Assembly: GCF_900187645.1 (NCBI RefSeq)
Contig: NZ_FYEE01000001.1
Location: 372,001 to 436,000, forward strand
Direction: 5' to 3'
Source: Pseudomonas sp. Irchel 3E20
Lineage (GTDB): Bacteria; Pseudomonadota; Gammaproteobacteria; Pseudomonadales; Pseudomonadaceae
DNA: 64,000 nucleotides
Positions within the stretch are counted from its first letter, which is position 1. Every line of letters begins with the position of its first letter. The notes under the pieces are model-generated. The model saw only the letters and a list, made by a program, of their open reading frames with translations, ran no database searches and was not told the origin of the DNA. A program made the position numbers and the translations under genes. Shown here piece by piece: positions 34,607-43,996 of the stretch.

Positions 34607-36933
34607 CCCCCGATCAGATGCGCGACGCCTCGTTGCTGGAACTCTTCAGCCTGGAAGCCGACGCCCAGACCCAGGTTCTCAACGCCGGGCTGCTGGCCCT
34701 GGAACGCAACCCGACCCAGGCCGACCAGCTCGAAGCCTGCATGCGCGCCGCCCACTCCCTCAAGGGCGCGGCGCGGATCGTCGGCGTGGACGCCGGGGTC
34801 AGCGTCGCCCACGTGATGGAAGATTGCCTGGTCAGTGCCCAGGAAGGGCGCCTGCTGCTGCGCCCGGAGCACATCGACGCCTTGCTGCAAGGCACCGATT
34901 ACCTGATGCGCATCGCCACGCCGGGCAATAGCCTGGCGCCGGCGGATATCGAGGCCTATGTGGGCCTGATGGAGCGCCTGCTCGACCCGGCCGCCGCCCC
35001 CGTGCCCGCGCCGCCCACGGTGTCCGCGGTGTCCACGGTGTCCACGGTGTCCGCGGTGTCCGCGGCGCCGGAACCCAGCGAACCACCCCCCGAGGCGCCG
35101 GTGCTCGATACCCTGCTGCGCGAAGCGCAGATGCCGGCGCCCACGGTGGAGCGGGGCCGTGGCACGCGCACCGTCACCGAGGGCGGCGAGCGGGTGTTGC
35201 GGGTGACCGCCGAGCGGCTCAACAGCCTGCTGGATTTGTCGAGCAAATCCCTGGTCGAAACCCAGCGCCTCAAGCCCTGGCTGACCGGGTTGCAGCGCCT
35301 CAAGCGCATGCAGAACAACGGCCTGCGCGCCCTGGAAAGCCTCAACGTACACCTCAAGGAACACGAACTGAGCCTCGAAGCCCAGGAAGTGCTCAGCGAT
35401 GCCCGGCGCATGCTCGCCGAATCCCAGCAACTGCTGGCCGAACAGGCCGCCGAGCTGGATGAGTTCGGCTGGCAGGCCAGCCAACGCGCCCAGGTGCTCT
35501 ATGACACGGCCCTGGCCTGCCGCATGCGGCCCTTCGCCGATGTGCTGGCGGGGCAGGTGCGTATGGTCCGCGACCTGGGCCGCAGCCTGGGCAAGCAAGT
35601 GCGCCTGGAGATCGAAGGGGAAAAAACCCAGGTCGACCGTGACGTGCTGGAAAAACTCGAAGCGCCTCTGACCCATTTGCTGCGCAACGCGGTGGATCAC
35701 GGCATCGAAATGCCCGAGCAGCGCCTGTTGGCCGGCAAACCCGCCGAAGGCCTGATCCGCCTGCGCGCTTCCCACCAGGCCGGGCTGCTGGTGCTGCAAC
35801 TGAGTGACGACGGTAACGGTGTCGACCTGGACCGGGTGCGCCGCAGCATCATCGAGCGCCAGTTGTCCCCGGCCGAAACCGCCGCCCAGTTGAGCGAAGA
35901 AGAGTTGCTGACCTTCCTGTTCCTACCGGGCTTCAGCCTGCGGGACAAGGTCACCGAACTGTCCGGGCGCGGCGTCGGCCTGGACGCGGTGCAGCACATG
36001 GTGCGCCAACTGCGCGGTGCGGTGGTGCTGGAGCAGACCACGGGGCAGGGCAGCCGCTTCCACCTGGAAGTGCCGCTGACCCTCTCGGTGGTGCGCAGCC
36101 TGGTGGTGGAAGTGGGCGAGGAGGCCTACGCCTTTCCGCTGGCCCACATCGAACGCATGTGCGACCTGGAGCCGGACGACATCGTGCAGGTCGAAGGCCG
36201 CCAGCACTTCTGGCACGAAGGCCGCCATGTCGGCCTGGTGGCCGCCAGCCAGCTGTTGCAACGCCCGGCCGCGCAAAACGCCGCGCAAACCCTCAAGGTC
36301 GTGGTAATCCGCGAGCGCGATGCGGTGTATGGGGTGGCGGTGGAACGCTTTATCGGCGAGCGCACCCTGGTGGTGCTGCCCCTGGACGATCGCCTGGGCA
36401 AGGTCCAGGACATTTCCGCCGGGGCGCTGCTGGACGATGGCTCGGTGGTGCTGATCGTCGATGTCGAAGACATGCTGCGTTCGGTGGACAAACTGCTCAA
36501 CACCGGGCGCCTGGAACGTATCGCCCGCCACAGCCAACACGTGGCCCAAGTGGCACGCAAGCGCGTGCTGGTGGTGGATGACTCCCTCACCGTGCGCGAG
36601 TTGCAGCGCAAGTTGCTGCTCAACCGCGGTTACGACGTAGCGGTGGCGGTCGATGGCATGGACGGCTGGAACGCCCTGCGTTCGGAGAACTTCGACCTGC
36701 TGATTACCGACATCGACATGCCGCGCATGGACGGCATCGAGCTGGTCACCCTGCTGCGCCGCGACAACCGTTTGCAGTCACTGCCGGTGATGGTGGTGTC
36801 GTACAAGGACCGTGAAGAAGACCGTCGCCGTGGACTGGACGCTGGGGCCGACTACTATCTAGCCAAAGCCAGCTTCCATGACGACGCCCTGCTCGATGCT
36901 GTGGTTGAGCTCATCGGAGGAGCCCACGCATGA
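34603..36933 (+). CDS. wspE: CheA-like hybrid histidine kinase-response regulator WspE
   Basis: WspE autophosphorylates and passes phosphate to WspF and WspR. The 776 residues comprise an HPt domain with H51 (AAHSLKGAARIVG), a linker with a Val-Ser-Thr repeat near 139-155, and the CheA dimerisation and ATPase regions (LLRNAVDHGIEMPEQR; SDDGNGVDLDRV; GRGVGLDAVQHMV). A CheW-like domain and a C-terminal receiver with the acceptor Asp D703 (LLITDIDMPRMDG) follow. The linker repeat is encoded by five 9-bp units at 35017-35061. Genes on both sides overlap by four bases. Confidence 0.97.
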   Translation: MTPDQMRDASLLELFSLEADAQTQVLNAGLLALERNPTQADQLEACMRAAHSLKGAARIVGVDAGVSVAHVMEDCLVSAQEGRLLLRPEHIDALLQGTDYLMRIATPGNSLAPADIEAYVGLMERLLDPAAAPVPAPPTVSAVSTVSTVSAVSAAPEPSEPPPEAPVLDTLLREAQMPAPTVERGRGTRTVTEGGERVLRVTAERLNSLLDLSSKSLVETQRLKPWLTGLQRLKRMQNNGLRALESLNVHLKEHELSLEAQEVLSDARRMLAESQQLLAEQAAELDEFGWQASQRAQVLYDTALACRMRPFADVLAGQVRMVRDLGRSLGKQVRLEIEGEKTQVDRDVLEKLEAPLTHLLRNAVDHGIEMPEQRLLAGKPAEGLIRLRASHQAGLLVLQLSDDGNGVDLDRVRRSIIERQLSPAETAAQLSEEELLTFLFLPGFSLRDKVTELSGRGVGLDAVQHMVRQLRGAVVLEQTTGQGSRFHLEVPLTLSVVRSLVVEVGEEAYAFPLAHIERMCDLEPDDIVQVEGRQHFWHEGRHVGLVAASQLLQRPAAQNAAQTLKVVVIRERDAVYGVAVERFIGERTLVVLPLDDRLGKVQDISAGALLDDGSVVLIVDVEDMLRSVDKLLNTGRLERIARHSQHVAQVARKRVLVVDDSLTVRELQRKLLLNRGYDVAVAVDGMDGWNALRSENFDLLITDIDMPRMDGIELVTLLRRDNRLQSLPVMVVSYKDREEDRRRGLDAGADYYLAKASFHDDALLDAVVELIGGAHA
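35017..35061. repeat. 9-bp tandem repeat inside wspE (five units)
   Basis: The units read ACGGTGTCC, GCGGTGTCC, ACGGTGTCC, ACGGTGTCC, GCGGTGTCC without interruption and are followed by a partial sixth. They encode a Thr/Ala-Val-Ser run in the linker between the HPt domain and the rest of WspE. As the period is a multiple of three, gain or loss of units keeps the frame. Confidence 0.95.
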
Positions 36934-37940
36934 AAATCGCCATCGTCAACGATATGCCCATGGCCATCGAGGCCCTGCGCCGCGCCTTGGCCTTCGAGCC
37001 CGCCCATGAAGTGGTGTGGGTGGCCAGCAATGGCCAGGAAGCGGTGCAGCGCTGCGCCGAGCTGACCCCAGACCTGATCCTGATGGACCTGATAATGCCG
37101 GTGATGGACGGCGTGGAAGCCACGCGGCGGATCATGGCCGAAACCCCGTGCGCCATCGTCATCGTCACCGTCGATCGCCAGCAGAATGTCCACCGCGTGT
37201 TCGAGGCCATGGGCCACGGCGCGCTGGATGTGGTCGATACACCGGCCATCGGCGGCGGCAATGCCAAGGAGGCCGCCGCGCCGCTGCTGCGCAAGATCTT
37301 CAATATCGGTTGGCTGGTGGGCCAGAGCGGCAGCCGCGTGCGCGCCGAGCCCAAGCCCCTGCGCACCATGGTGCAGCGCCAGAGCCTGGTGGCCATCGGC
37401 TCGTCGGCGGGTGGCCCGGCAGCCCTGGAAATCTTGCTCAAGGGCTTGCCGGCCAACTTTCCCGCCGCCATCGTGCTGGTGCAGCACGTGGACCAGGTGT
37501 TCGCCCAAGGCATGGCCGAATGGCTGAGCAGCGCCTCGGGCCTGACGGTGCGCCTGGCCCGCGAGGGCGAGCCGCCGCAACCCGGCACCGTGCTGCTGGC
37601 CGGCACCAACCACCATATCCGCTTGTTGAAAAACGGCACCCTGGCTTACACCGCCGAGCCGGTCAACGAGATCTACCGGCCGTCCATCGACGTGTTTTTC
37701 GAGAGCGTCGCCAGTTACTGGAACGGCGATGCCGTGGGTGTCTTGCTTACCGGCATGGGCCGCGACGGCGCCCAAGGGCTCAAGTTGATGCGCCAGCAGG
37801 GCTACCTGACCATCGCCCAGGACCAGAACAGTTGCGCGGTGTATGGCATGCCCAAGGCTGCTGCCGCCATCGACGCCGCCGTGGAGATCTGCCCGCTGGA
37901 CAGGATCGCCCCACGTTTGCTGGAGATATTTGCCCAATGA
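36930..37940 (+). CDS. wspF: CheB-like receptor methylesterase WspF
   Basis: WspF removes methyl groups from WspA and resets the system; loss of WspF locks WspR on. The 336-residue protein has an N-terminal receiver domain with acceptor D53 (LILMDLIMPVMDG), then the methylesterase domain with catalytic Ser in AIGSSAGGPAALE, His in VLVQHVDQ and Asp in TGMGRDGAQG. It overlaps wspE by four bases; wspR starts 48 bases downstream. Confidence 0.97.
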   Translation: MKIAIVNDMPMAIEALRRALAFEPAHEVVWVASNGQEAVQRCAELTPDLILMDLIMPVMDGVEATRRIMAETPCAIVIVTVDRQQNVHRVFEAMGHGALDVVDTPAIGGGNAKEAAAPLLRKIFNIGWLVGQSGSRVRAEPKPLRTMVQRQSLVAIGSSAGGPAALEILLKGLPANFPAAIVLVQHVDQVFAQGMAEWLSSASGLTVRLAREGEPPQPGTVLLAGTNHHIRLLKNGTLAYTAEPVNEIYRPSIDVFFESVASYWNGDAVGVLLTGMGRDGAQGLKLMRQQGYLTIAQDQNSCAVYGMPKAAAAIDAAVEICPLDRIAPRLLEIFAQ

Positions 37941-37988
37941 CCGACAATTACTGCTTTTTTGGCCACGTAGTCTTTCAGGTGACCGCAC

Positions 37989-38990
37989 ATGCATAACTTA
38001 CAGCTCGACGAATTCAAGAACGATGAAAATGCCGCCATGGTGTTGTTAGTCGATGACCAAGCGATGATCGGCGAAGCTGTGCGGCGTGGGCTGGCCAATG
38101 AAGAGAACATCGACTTTCACTTCTGCTCCGACCCCCACCAGGCCATTGCCCAGGCGATTCGCATCAAGCCCACGGTGATCCTCCAGGACCTGGTCATGCC
38201 CGGCCTGGACGGCCTGAGCCTGGTGCGCGAGTACCGCAACCACCCGGCCACCAAGGACATCCCCATCATCGTGCTCTCCACCAAGGAAGACCCGATGATT
38301 AAAAGCGCGGCCTTCGCGGCCGGGGCCAACGATTACCTGGTCAAGCTGCCGGACAACATCGAACTGGTGGCACGCATCCGCTATCACTCGCGCTCCTTCA
38401 TGACCCTGTTGCAGCGTGACGCCGCGTACCGGGCGCTGCGGGTCAGCCAGCAGCAGTTGCTCGACACCAACCTGGTGCTGCAACGCTTGATGAACTCCGA
38501 CGGCTTGACCGGGCTGTCCAACCGCCGCCACTTCGACGAATACCTGGAACTGGAATGGCGCCGCGCCATGCGCGACCAGACCCAGTTGTCGCTGCTGATG
38601 ATCGACGTCGACTACTTCAAAACCTACAACGACACCTTCGGCCACCTGGAGGGCGACGAAGCCCTGCGCAAAGTGGCCTTGGCCATTCGCGATGCCAGCA
38701 GCCGCCCCTCGGACCTGCCGGCCCGCTACGGCGGCGAAGAGTTCGTGCTGGTGCTGCCCAACACCTCGCCCGGCGGTGCGCGCTTGGTGGCGGAAAAACT
38801 ACGCCAGACCGTCGCCGCCCTGAAAATCCCCCACATCGCCCCCACCGAAGGCGCGAGCCTGACCATCAGCATCGGCCTGTCCACCATCACCCCACAGCAG
38901 GGCAGCGATTGCCGGCAGCTGATCTCGGCGGCGGACAAGGGCCTGTACCTGGCCAAGCACAACGGCCGCAACCGGGTGGGCGTTGAGTGA
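37989..38990 (+). CDS. wspR: Response regulator with diguanylate cyclase domain WspR
   Basis: WspR makes cyclic di-GMP when phosphorylated by WspE, raising matrix production. The 333-residue protein has a receiver domain with acceptor D67 ([13 protein letters not shown]), a helical stalk near residues 140-165, and a GGDEF domain with GGEEF at 248-252. An inhibitory I-site RxxD (R239-D242) lies five residues before it, so product inhibition is expected. It closes the operon after a 48-base spacer with its own ribosome binding site. Confidence 0.97.
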   Translation: MHNLQLDEFKNDENAAMVLLVDDQAMIGEAVRRGLANEENIDFHFCSDPHQAIAQAIRIKPTVILQDLVMPGLDGLSLVREYRNHPATKDIPIIVLSTKEDPMIKSAAFAAGANDYLVKLPDNIELVARIRYHSRSFMTLLQRDAAYRALRVSQQQLLDTNLVLQRLMNSDGLTGLSNRRHFDEYLELEWRRAMRDQTQLSLLMIDVDYFKTYNDTFGHLEGDEALRKVALAIRDASSRPSDLPARYGGEEFVLVLPNTSPGGARLVAEKLRQTVAALKIPHIAPTEGASLTISIGLSTITPQQGSDCRQLISAADKGLYLAKHNGRNRVGVE

Positions 38991-39019
38991 CCGCCCGCCC
39001 TGTGGCTGGCGTGCGGCAC

Positions 39020-39931
39020 TCACAGGGGCGAGGCGGTGCCGGGCGTGGCCTTGATAAAGCGCCGGGCAATCCGCTCTGAATTGATGAAGATCGCAATGCC
39101 GATCAGCACCAGCGCAATCGCCAGCCCTTGGGCGGGGCTCAGGCGCTCATCGAAAAACAGGTAGGAGGTGAGCACCCCCGACACCGGAACGATCAGCGAC
39201 AACGGTGCGACCAGCGACGCGGGGTAGTGTTTCATCAAGTTGTTCCACACCCAGTAGCCCAGGATCGTGGTGATGTAACTCTGGAAAAACAGCGAAAAGC
39301 CCGCACCCCAAGTGAAGTCGTCGAGCAAATTGCGAAATGGGCGCAACCCTTCGGCAAACAGGGTCATGATTAAAATCGCCGGCACCGAAAATAAACTCGA
39401 CCAGACAATAAACGCGATCATGCTCTGCGGTTTTTTGACTTTGACGATGAGGTTGCACAGCGACCAGGAAAGTGCCGCCAATAACACCAACAAGATCCCC
39501 GTCGTGGTGGACGATTGTTCGGCCAAGTACAACATCATCAATAACCCGGCACCGGCAAGTAACATACCGGCCCCGTGCACGGCGTTAATCTTTTCTTTAA
39601 GAAATAGACTACTTAGCACGATGGTAAAAAACGCACTGAACTGCAAGAACACCGAAGACATGCCCGGCGACAGGCCGTTATACATGGCAAAGTTGACCAC
39701 CCACCACAACCCGGCGCCAAACAGCACGCCATATAACGCCAAGGTGCGGTAACCGATGTTCGGCGGCTTCTTGATGAACAGGGCCAGGGGTATGGCGCAG
39801 AGGAAAAACCTGAGCAGGGTCAGTAGAAAAGGGTCGAGGGACTTGAGCCCCAGGCCGATCACGGAAAAGTTACAGCCCCAGATCACGGTCACCAATACGC
39901 CGGCCAACAGATCGATTTTTTTTAACTTCAT
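39020..39931 (-). CDS. EamA/DMT family transporter
   Basis: The 303-residue membrane protein has ten hydrophobic segments in two EamA repeats (AGVLVTVIWGCNFSVIGLG and, in the second half, GILLVLLAALSWSLCNLIVK), the layout of drug/metabolite exporters such as amino-acid effluxers. It begins at the ATG at 39931 (MKLKKIDLLAG). Its composition is AT-richer than that of wspR and prfB. With the oxygenase gene 75 bases upstream on the same strand it forms a two-gene unit, so export of the oxygenase product, or of its substrate analogue, is a reasonable guess only. Confidence 0.85.
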   Translation of the reverse strand: MKLKKIDLLAGVLVTVIWGCNFSVIGLGLKSLDPFLLTLLRFFLCAIPLALFIKKPPNIGYRTLALYGVLFGAGLWWVVNFAMYNGLSPGMSSVFLQFSAFFTIVLSSLFLKEKINAVHGAGMLLAGAGLLMMLYLAEQSSTTTGILLVLLAALSWSLCNLIVKVKKPQSMIAFIVWSSLFSVPAILIMTLFAEGLRPFRNLLDDFTWGAGFSLFFQSYITTILGYWVWNNLMKHYPASLVAPLSLIVPVSGVLTSYLFFDERLSPAQGLAIALVLIGIAIFINSERIARRFIKATPGTASPL

Positions 39932-40006
39932 GCAAGGTTCCACAGGTTGTGGTTAGACGCGGCGCCGGCGATGAGCCGCTGGCGCCCAGTGCAGTGCTGG
40001 TATCGC

Positions 40007-40702
40007 CTAGGCGGTCTGCTCGGGTTCCAGGGTCTTGGGCTTGATGCCGTAGTAGACGAAATTATCGAAGTCTTCGTGGCGGTAGGTGTCGTGGCGCTCG
40101 TAGTAGTTGTACACCACCGAGAGCTTCTGTTCGGTCACCGTGGGCTCGCTGTCGTGAAGGCTCTTGCGCCCCTGCATGACCAGCAGTGAACCCTTCTTGG
40201 CGAAGATCTTGCGGTGTTCGACCCAGGGTTGCTTCTTGCTCGGGTGGGAGCGTTCGACCTGCATGCGCAACGGCGCTTCATGGTTGGTGGTCAGGAACAG
40301 CAATACCGTGATGCCGTTGGTGTCGTAATGCAGCCCCAGGGTTCCGCCGCCGGGCGGGTAGGCTTTTATATTGATATCCGACGCCGGGTAGGGCGACACC
40401 ACGGTGTCCGTGTGGGTGATAAGGCTTATCAGCGGTACCAGCGAGTGATACACCGCGTTGAGTTCGGGAAAGTGCTGACGGATATCGCTGCCCTTGAAGA
40501 TGTGATGGTTATAAGCGCCCCCCAAGTCCGATACGGCATCGGTGCCCAGGCTTTCATGCCGAACCAGGTCAACTTTATTGGCCTGGATAATAGCGTTGGC
40601 CCGTTCTCTGAGGGTGTCGCACAGCGCATCGGGAATGATGCCGTCAATCACGGTTTCAAGGTTGTAGAAATAATTGTGTCGGTGTTGGTTGATGTCGAAC
40701 AC
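40007..40702 (-). CDS. 2OG-Fe(II) oxygenase-like protein
   Basis: The 231-residue protein shows an HxD...H iron-binding set: H125 and D127 in GLHYDTNGITVLLFL, and H183 in RKSLHDSEP, as in 2-oxoglutarate/Fe(II) hydroxylases. The basic residue that binds 2-oxoglutarate would be K193 rather than the usual Arg, so the cosubstrate is inferred. The start is GTG at 40702 with a strong GGAGG site eight bases away. It is AT-richer than its surroundings. Substrate unknown; free amino acids or small peptides are possible given its EamA neighbour. Confidence 0.7.
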   Translation of the reverse strand: MFDINQHRHNYFYNLETVIDGIIPDALCDTLRERANAIIQANKVDLVRHESLGTDAVSDLGGAYNHHIFKGSDIRQHFPELNAVYHSLVPLISLITHTDTVVSPYPASDINIKAYPPGGGTLGLHYDTNGITVLLFLTTNHEAPLRMQVERSHPSKKQPWVEHRKIFAKKGSLLVMQGRKSLHDSEPTVTEQKLSVVYNYYERHDTYRHEDFDNFVYYGIKPKTLEPEQTA

Positions 40703-41095
40703 TTTTATTTTCCTCCGTTGAGTAAGTCAGAAAATAGGCAGTAGTTGTTATGCGCAACTTTTTCCTGATTTGTTGGCGGGTGTTATTGCTTGCCTGAATA
40801 GTGTTAGGAAAAACCTAGGTTTAGTGCAATAACGGTTATTGTGCGAAGTGTCTTCTAGTGCGGGTTATTGTTTCCTACATATGCAGCAGCGTATCTGCTT
40901 ACTGCGAATAAGCAGGGAAGTTGCTGTAGGTGTTCGAGCCGCAGCGGGCTGTTTGCCGCCCAAGGCATTGACGACGGGCACCGTGCGCTTGTGGCCGATT
41001 GATTTGCCTATCGGCTGCCAGGCGGGCTGCCGCTGTGGGCTGATTGCGTTTATACTCGCCGGCTTTCAAAAGTTCGCCAACGAGTGCTGCCTGCC
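40703..41095. promoter_or_regulatory. Upstream region of the oxygenase gene and of prfB, with two palindromes
   Basis: AAACCTAGGTTT (40811-40822) and CAATAACGGTTATTG (40827-40841, CAATAAC/GTTATTG about a central G) lie side by side. On the minus strand TTGCAC and TAACAC are 17 bases apart and overlap both palindromes, forming a plausible oxygenase promoter with operators. Further on, CTGCTTA...TAAGCAG (about 40893-40914) makes a hairpin. A TATACT -10 box for prfB is at 41051-41056. No ORF in this 393-base stretch is convincing. Confidence 0.5.
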
Positions 41096-42191
41096 ATGGA
41101 AATCAACCCGATCCTTAACAGTATCAAGGACCTGTCCGAGCGCTCCGAAACTATTCGGGGGTATCTTTGACTACGATCAAAAGCATGAGCGCCTGACCGA
41201 GGTCAATCGCGAGCTTGAAGATCCGAGTGTCTGGAACAACCCAACCTACGCCCAGGAACTGGGGCGCGAGCGTTCGATGCTGGCGCAGATCGTAGAAACC
41301 CTGGATGAAATGCACAGTGGCCTGGCCGATGCCAAGGACCTGCTGCTGATGTCCGCCGAGGAAGAAGACCAGGCTGCCGTCGATGACGTAGCCGCCGAAG
41401 TCGAGCGCTTGCGCGAGTCCCTGGAAAAACTCGAATTCCGTCGCATGTTCAGCGGTGAGATGGACGCCAACAACGCCTACCTGGATATCCAGGCCGGTTC
41501 CGGCGGCACCGAGGCCCAGGACTGGGCCAACATCCTGCTGCGCATGTACCTGCGCTGGGCCGACAAGCGTGGCTTCGACGCCACGATCATGGAACTGTCC
41601 GCCGGCGAAGTCGCCGGGATCAAGGGCGCCACCGTGCACATCAAGGGCGAATACGCCTTTGGCTGGTTGCGTACCGAGATCGGCGTGCACCGCTTGGTGC
41701 GCAAGAGCCCGTATGACTCCGGCAACCGTCGCCACACCTCGTTCTCGGCCGTGTTCGTGTCGCCGGAAATCGACGACAACATCGAAATCGACATCAACCC
41801 CTCCGACCTGCGGATCGATACGTATCGTTCCTCCGGCGCCGGTGGCCAGCACGTGAACACCACCGACTCGGCCGTGCGTATCACCCACGTACCGACCAAC
41901 ACCGTGGTCAGCTGCCAGAACGAACGTTCCCAGCATGCGAACAAAGACACCGCCATGAAAATGCTGCGGGCTCGTTTGTATGAGCAGGAAGTGCAAAAGC
42001 GCAACGCCGCGTCTCAGGCTCTGGAAGAAACCAAGTCCGATATCGGCTGGGGCCACCAGATCCGCTCGTACGTGCTGGACGCTTCGCGCATCAAAGACCT
42101 GCGCACCAACATCGAGCGCAGCGACTGCGACAAAGTGCTCGACGGCGATATCGACGAATACCTGATCGCCAGCCTCAAACAAGGCCTGTAA
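41096..42191 (+). CDS. prfB: Peptide chain release factor 2, with programmed +1 frameshift
   Basis: RF2 releases peptides at UGA and UAA. The ATG at 41096 opens a 24-codon frame ([20 protein letters not shown]...) that ends in CTT TGA at 41165-41170. Skipping T41168 continues in +1 as GAC TAC GAT, giving 364 residues in total. The site CGGGGGTATCTTTGAC has the internal Shine-Dalgarno and slippery CTT TGA C of the autoregulated prfB of E. coli. The GGQ loop is in [18 protein letters not shown], and the tripeptide anticodon-like region lies earlier. The long ORF that appears to start at 40839 is an artefact of this shift. Confidence 0.97.
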
Positions 42192-42221
42192 GTCCGCAAT
42201 ACGGGGCATGGCGCGCTCCCT

Positions 42222-42244
42222 GTGGGAGCGGGCTTGCCCGCGAT
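42222..42244. repeat. Single REP between prfB and lysS
   Basis: GTGGGAGCGGGCTTGCCCGC with the following GAT is one REP unit of the family seen elsewhere in the window. It folds as a short hairpin within the 103-base prfB-lysS gap, so lysS is probably co-transcribed with prfB through it. Confidence 0.85.
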
Positions 42245-42294
42245 CCCCAGCCGCAGGCTGGGGGCAACGAACCTGTGATGGAATCTTTAAAGAC

Positions 42295-43794
42295 ATGAGC
42301 GACCAACAACTCGACCAAGCCCTGCAACAGGAAGAAAACTCCCTGATCGCCCTGCGCAAGGAAAAGCTTGCGGCCGAGCGCGCCAAGGGCAACGCCTTCC
42401 CCAACGACTTCCGTCGCGACGCCTACTGCGAAGACTTGCAGAAGCAGTACGCCGACAAGACCAAGGAAGAACTGGCCGAAGCGGCGATCCCGGTCAAGGT
42501 GGCAGGTCGCATCATGCTCAACCGTGGCTCGTTCATGGTGATCCAGGACATGACCGGGCGTATCCAGGTCTACGTCAACCGCAAGACCCTGCCCGAAGAA
42601 ACCCTGGCCGCGGTGAAAACCTGGGACCTGGGCGACATCATTGCCGCCGAAGGCACCCTGGCCCGTTCCGGCAAGGGCGACCTGTACGTGGAAATGACCA
42701 GCGTGCGCCTGCTGACCAAATCCCTGCGCCCGCTGCCGGACAAGCACCACGGCCTCTCCGACACCGAGCAGCGCTACCGCCAGCGCTACGTTGACCTGAT
42801 CGTCAACGAAGAAGTACGCCAGACCTTCCGCGTGCGCTCGCAAGTGATCGCCCACATCCGCAGTTTCCTGATGGCCCGCGACTTCCTTGAGGTCGAGACG
42901 CCCATGCTGCAAACCATCCCCGGCGGTGCGGCGGCCAAGCCGTTCGAGACTCACCACAATGCCCTGGACATGGAAATGTTCCTGCGCATCGCCCCCGAGC
43001 TGTACCTCAAGCGCCTGGTGGTCGGTGGTTTCGAGAAGGTCTTCGAGATCAACCGCAACTTCCGCAACGAAGGTGTCTCGACCCGCCACAACCCCGAATT
43101 CACCATGTTGGAGTTCTACCAGGCCTACGCCGACTACGAAGACAACATGGACCTGACCGAAGAACTGTTCCGCGAGCTGGCGCAACTGGTGCTGGGCAGC
43201 ACCGACGTGCCCTACGGCGACAAGGTGTTCCACTTCGGCGAGCCGTTCGTGCGCCTGTCGGTGTTCGACTCGATCCTCAAATACAACCCTGAACTGACTG
43301 CCGATGACCTCAACGACATCGACAAGGCCCGTGCCATCGCCAAGCAGGCCGGCGCCAAGGTGCTGGGCTTTGAAGGCCTGGGCAAGTTGCAGGTGATGAT
43401 TTTCGAGGAACTGGTGGAGCACAAGCTGGAACAGCCGCACTTCATCACCCAATACCCGTTTGAAGTCTCGCCGCTGGCGCGCCGCAACGACGACAACCCG
43501 AATGTCACCGACCGCTTCGAGCTGTTTATCGGCGGCCGTGAAATCGCCAACGCCTACTCCGAGCTCAACGACGCCGAGGACCAGGCCGAGCGCTTCATGG
43601 CCCAGGTGGCTGACAAGGATGCCGGCGACGACGAAGCCATGCACTACGACGCCGATTTCGTCCGCGCGCTGGAATACGGCATGCCGCCGACCGCCGGTGA
43701 AGGCATTGGCATCGACCGCTTGGTGATGCTGCTGACCAACTCCCCGTCGATCCGCGACGTGATCCTCTTCCCGCACATGCGCCCGCAAGCCTGA
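42295..43794 (+). CDS. lysS: Lysyl-tRNA synthetase, class II
   Basis: LysRS charges tRNA-Lys. The 499-residue protein starts [21 protein letters not shown] (upstream ATG-like starts would extend it into the REP) and has the OB-fold anticodon domain near residues 65-150. Class II motifs follow: motif 2 [20 protein letters not shown] and motif 3 [15 protein letters not shown]. Placement after prfB is the common gamma-proteobacterial order. Confidence 0.97.
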   Translation: MSDQQLDQALQQEENSLIALRKEKLAAERAKGNAFPNDFRRDAYCEDLQKQYADKTKEELAEAAIPVKVAGRIMLNRGSFMVIQDMTGRIQVYVNRKTLPEETLAAVKTWDLGDIIAAEGTLARSGKGDLYVEMTSVRLLTKSLRPLPDKHHGLSDTEQRYRQRYVDLIVNEEVRQTFRVRSQVIAHIRSFLMARDFLEVETPMLQTIPGGAAAKPFETHHNALDMEMFLRIAPELYLKRLVVGGFEKVFEINRNFRNEGVSTRHNPEFTMLEFYQAYADYEDNMDLTEELFRELAQLVLGSTDVPYGDKVFHFGEPFVRLSVFDSILKYNPELTADDLNDIDKARAIAKQAGAKVLGFEGLGKLQVMIFEELVEHKLEQPHFITQYPFEVSPLARRNDDNPNVTDRFELFIGGREIANAYSELNDAEDQAERFMAQVADKDAGDDEAMHYDADFVRALEYGMPPTAGEGIGIDRLVMLLTNSPSIRDVILFPHMRPQA

Positions 43795-43850
43795 CGCGAC
43801 TGCACCCCCGCCGCCTACAGCGGGCTGATATCAACCAGCCAAGGCAACCC

Positions 43851-43880
43851 GCGCTGTAGCAAGCCCGCTTGCTACAGCGC
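43851..43880. terminator. 13-bp hairpin after lysS
   Basis: GCGCTGTAGCAAG (43851-43863) pairs with CTTGCTACAGCGC (43868-43880) over CCCG. It lies about 55 bases after lysS and resembles the palindrome at 30261-30298. A weaker GC hairpin followed by TTTTTATT at 43917-43938 may be the actual terminator. Confidence 0.55.
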
Positions 43881-43996
43881 CGTTCAGGGTTTGCCTGGTT
43901 TGGCCGATATCAGCCTTGCCGGGCGGCTTTTTATTGCCTGAATGGAACAAACGTATCAACTTGTTACCTATCCGACCGTAAAGAGGAAGACCTGCC

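Noticed and set aside
35017..35061. wspE tandem repeat as an assembly error
   Set aside because: The frame stays open through all units and the repeated residues make a plausible flexible linker, so it was kept as a real feature.
39312..39752. 146-codon + strand ORF in the EamA gene
   Set aside because: It is antisense to ten membrane helices; the Asn/Pro-rich translation has no domain and no ribosome binding site.
40839..41095. N-terminal extension of prfB in the shifted frame
   Set aside because: The peptide ([14 protein letters not shown]...) does not resemble RF2. The true start at 41096 followed by the CTT TGA C frameshift explains the frame.
42175..43788. 537-codon minus-strand ORF over lysS
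   Set aside because: It lies entirely opposite lysS, whose class II motifs are complete, and extends into a REP.
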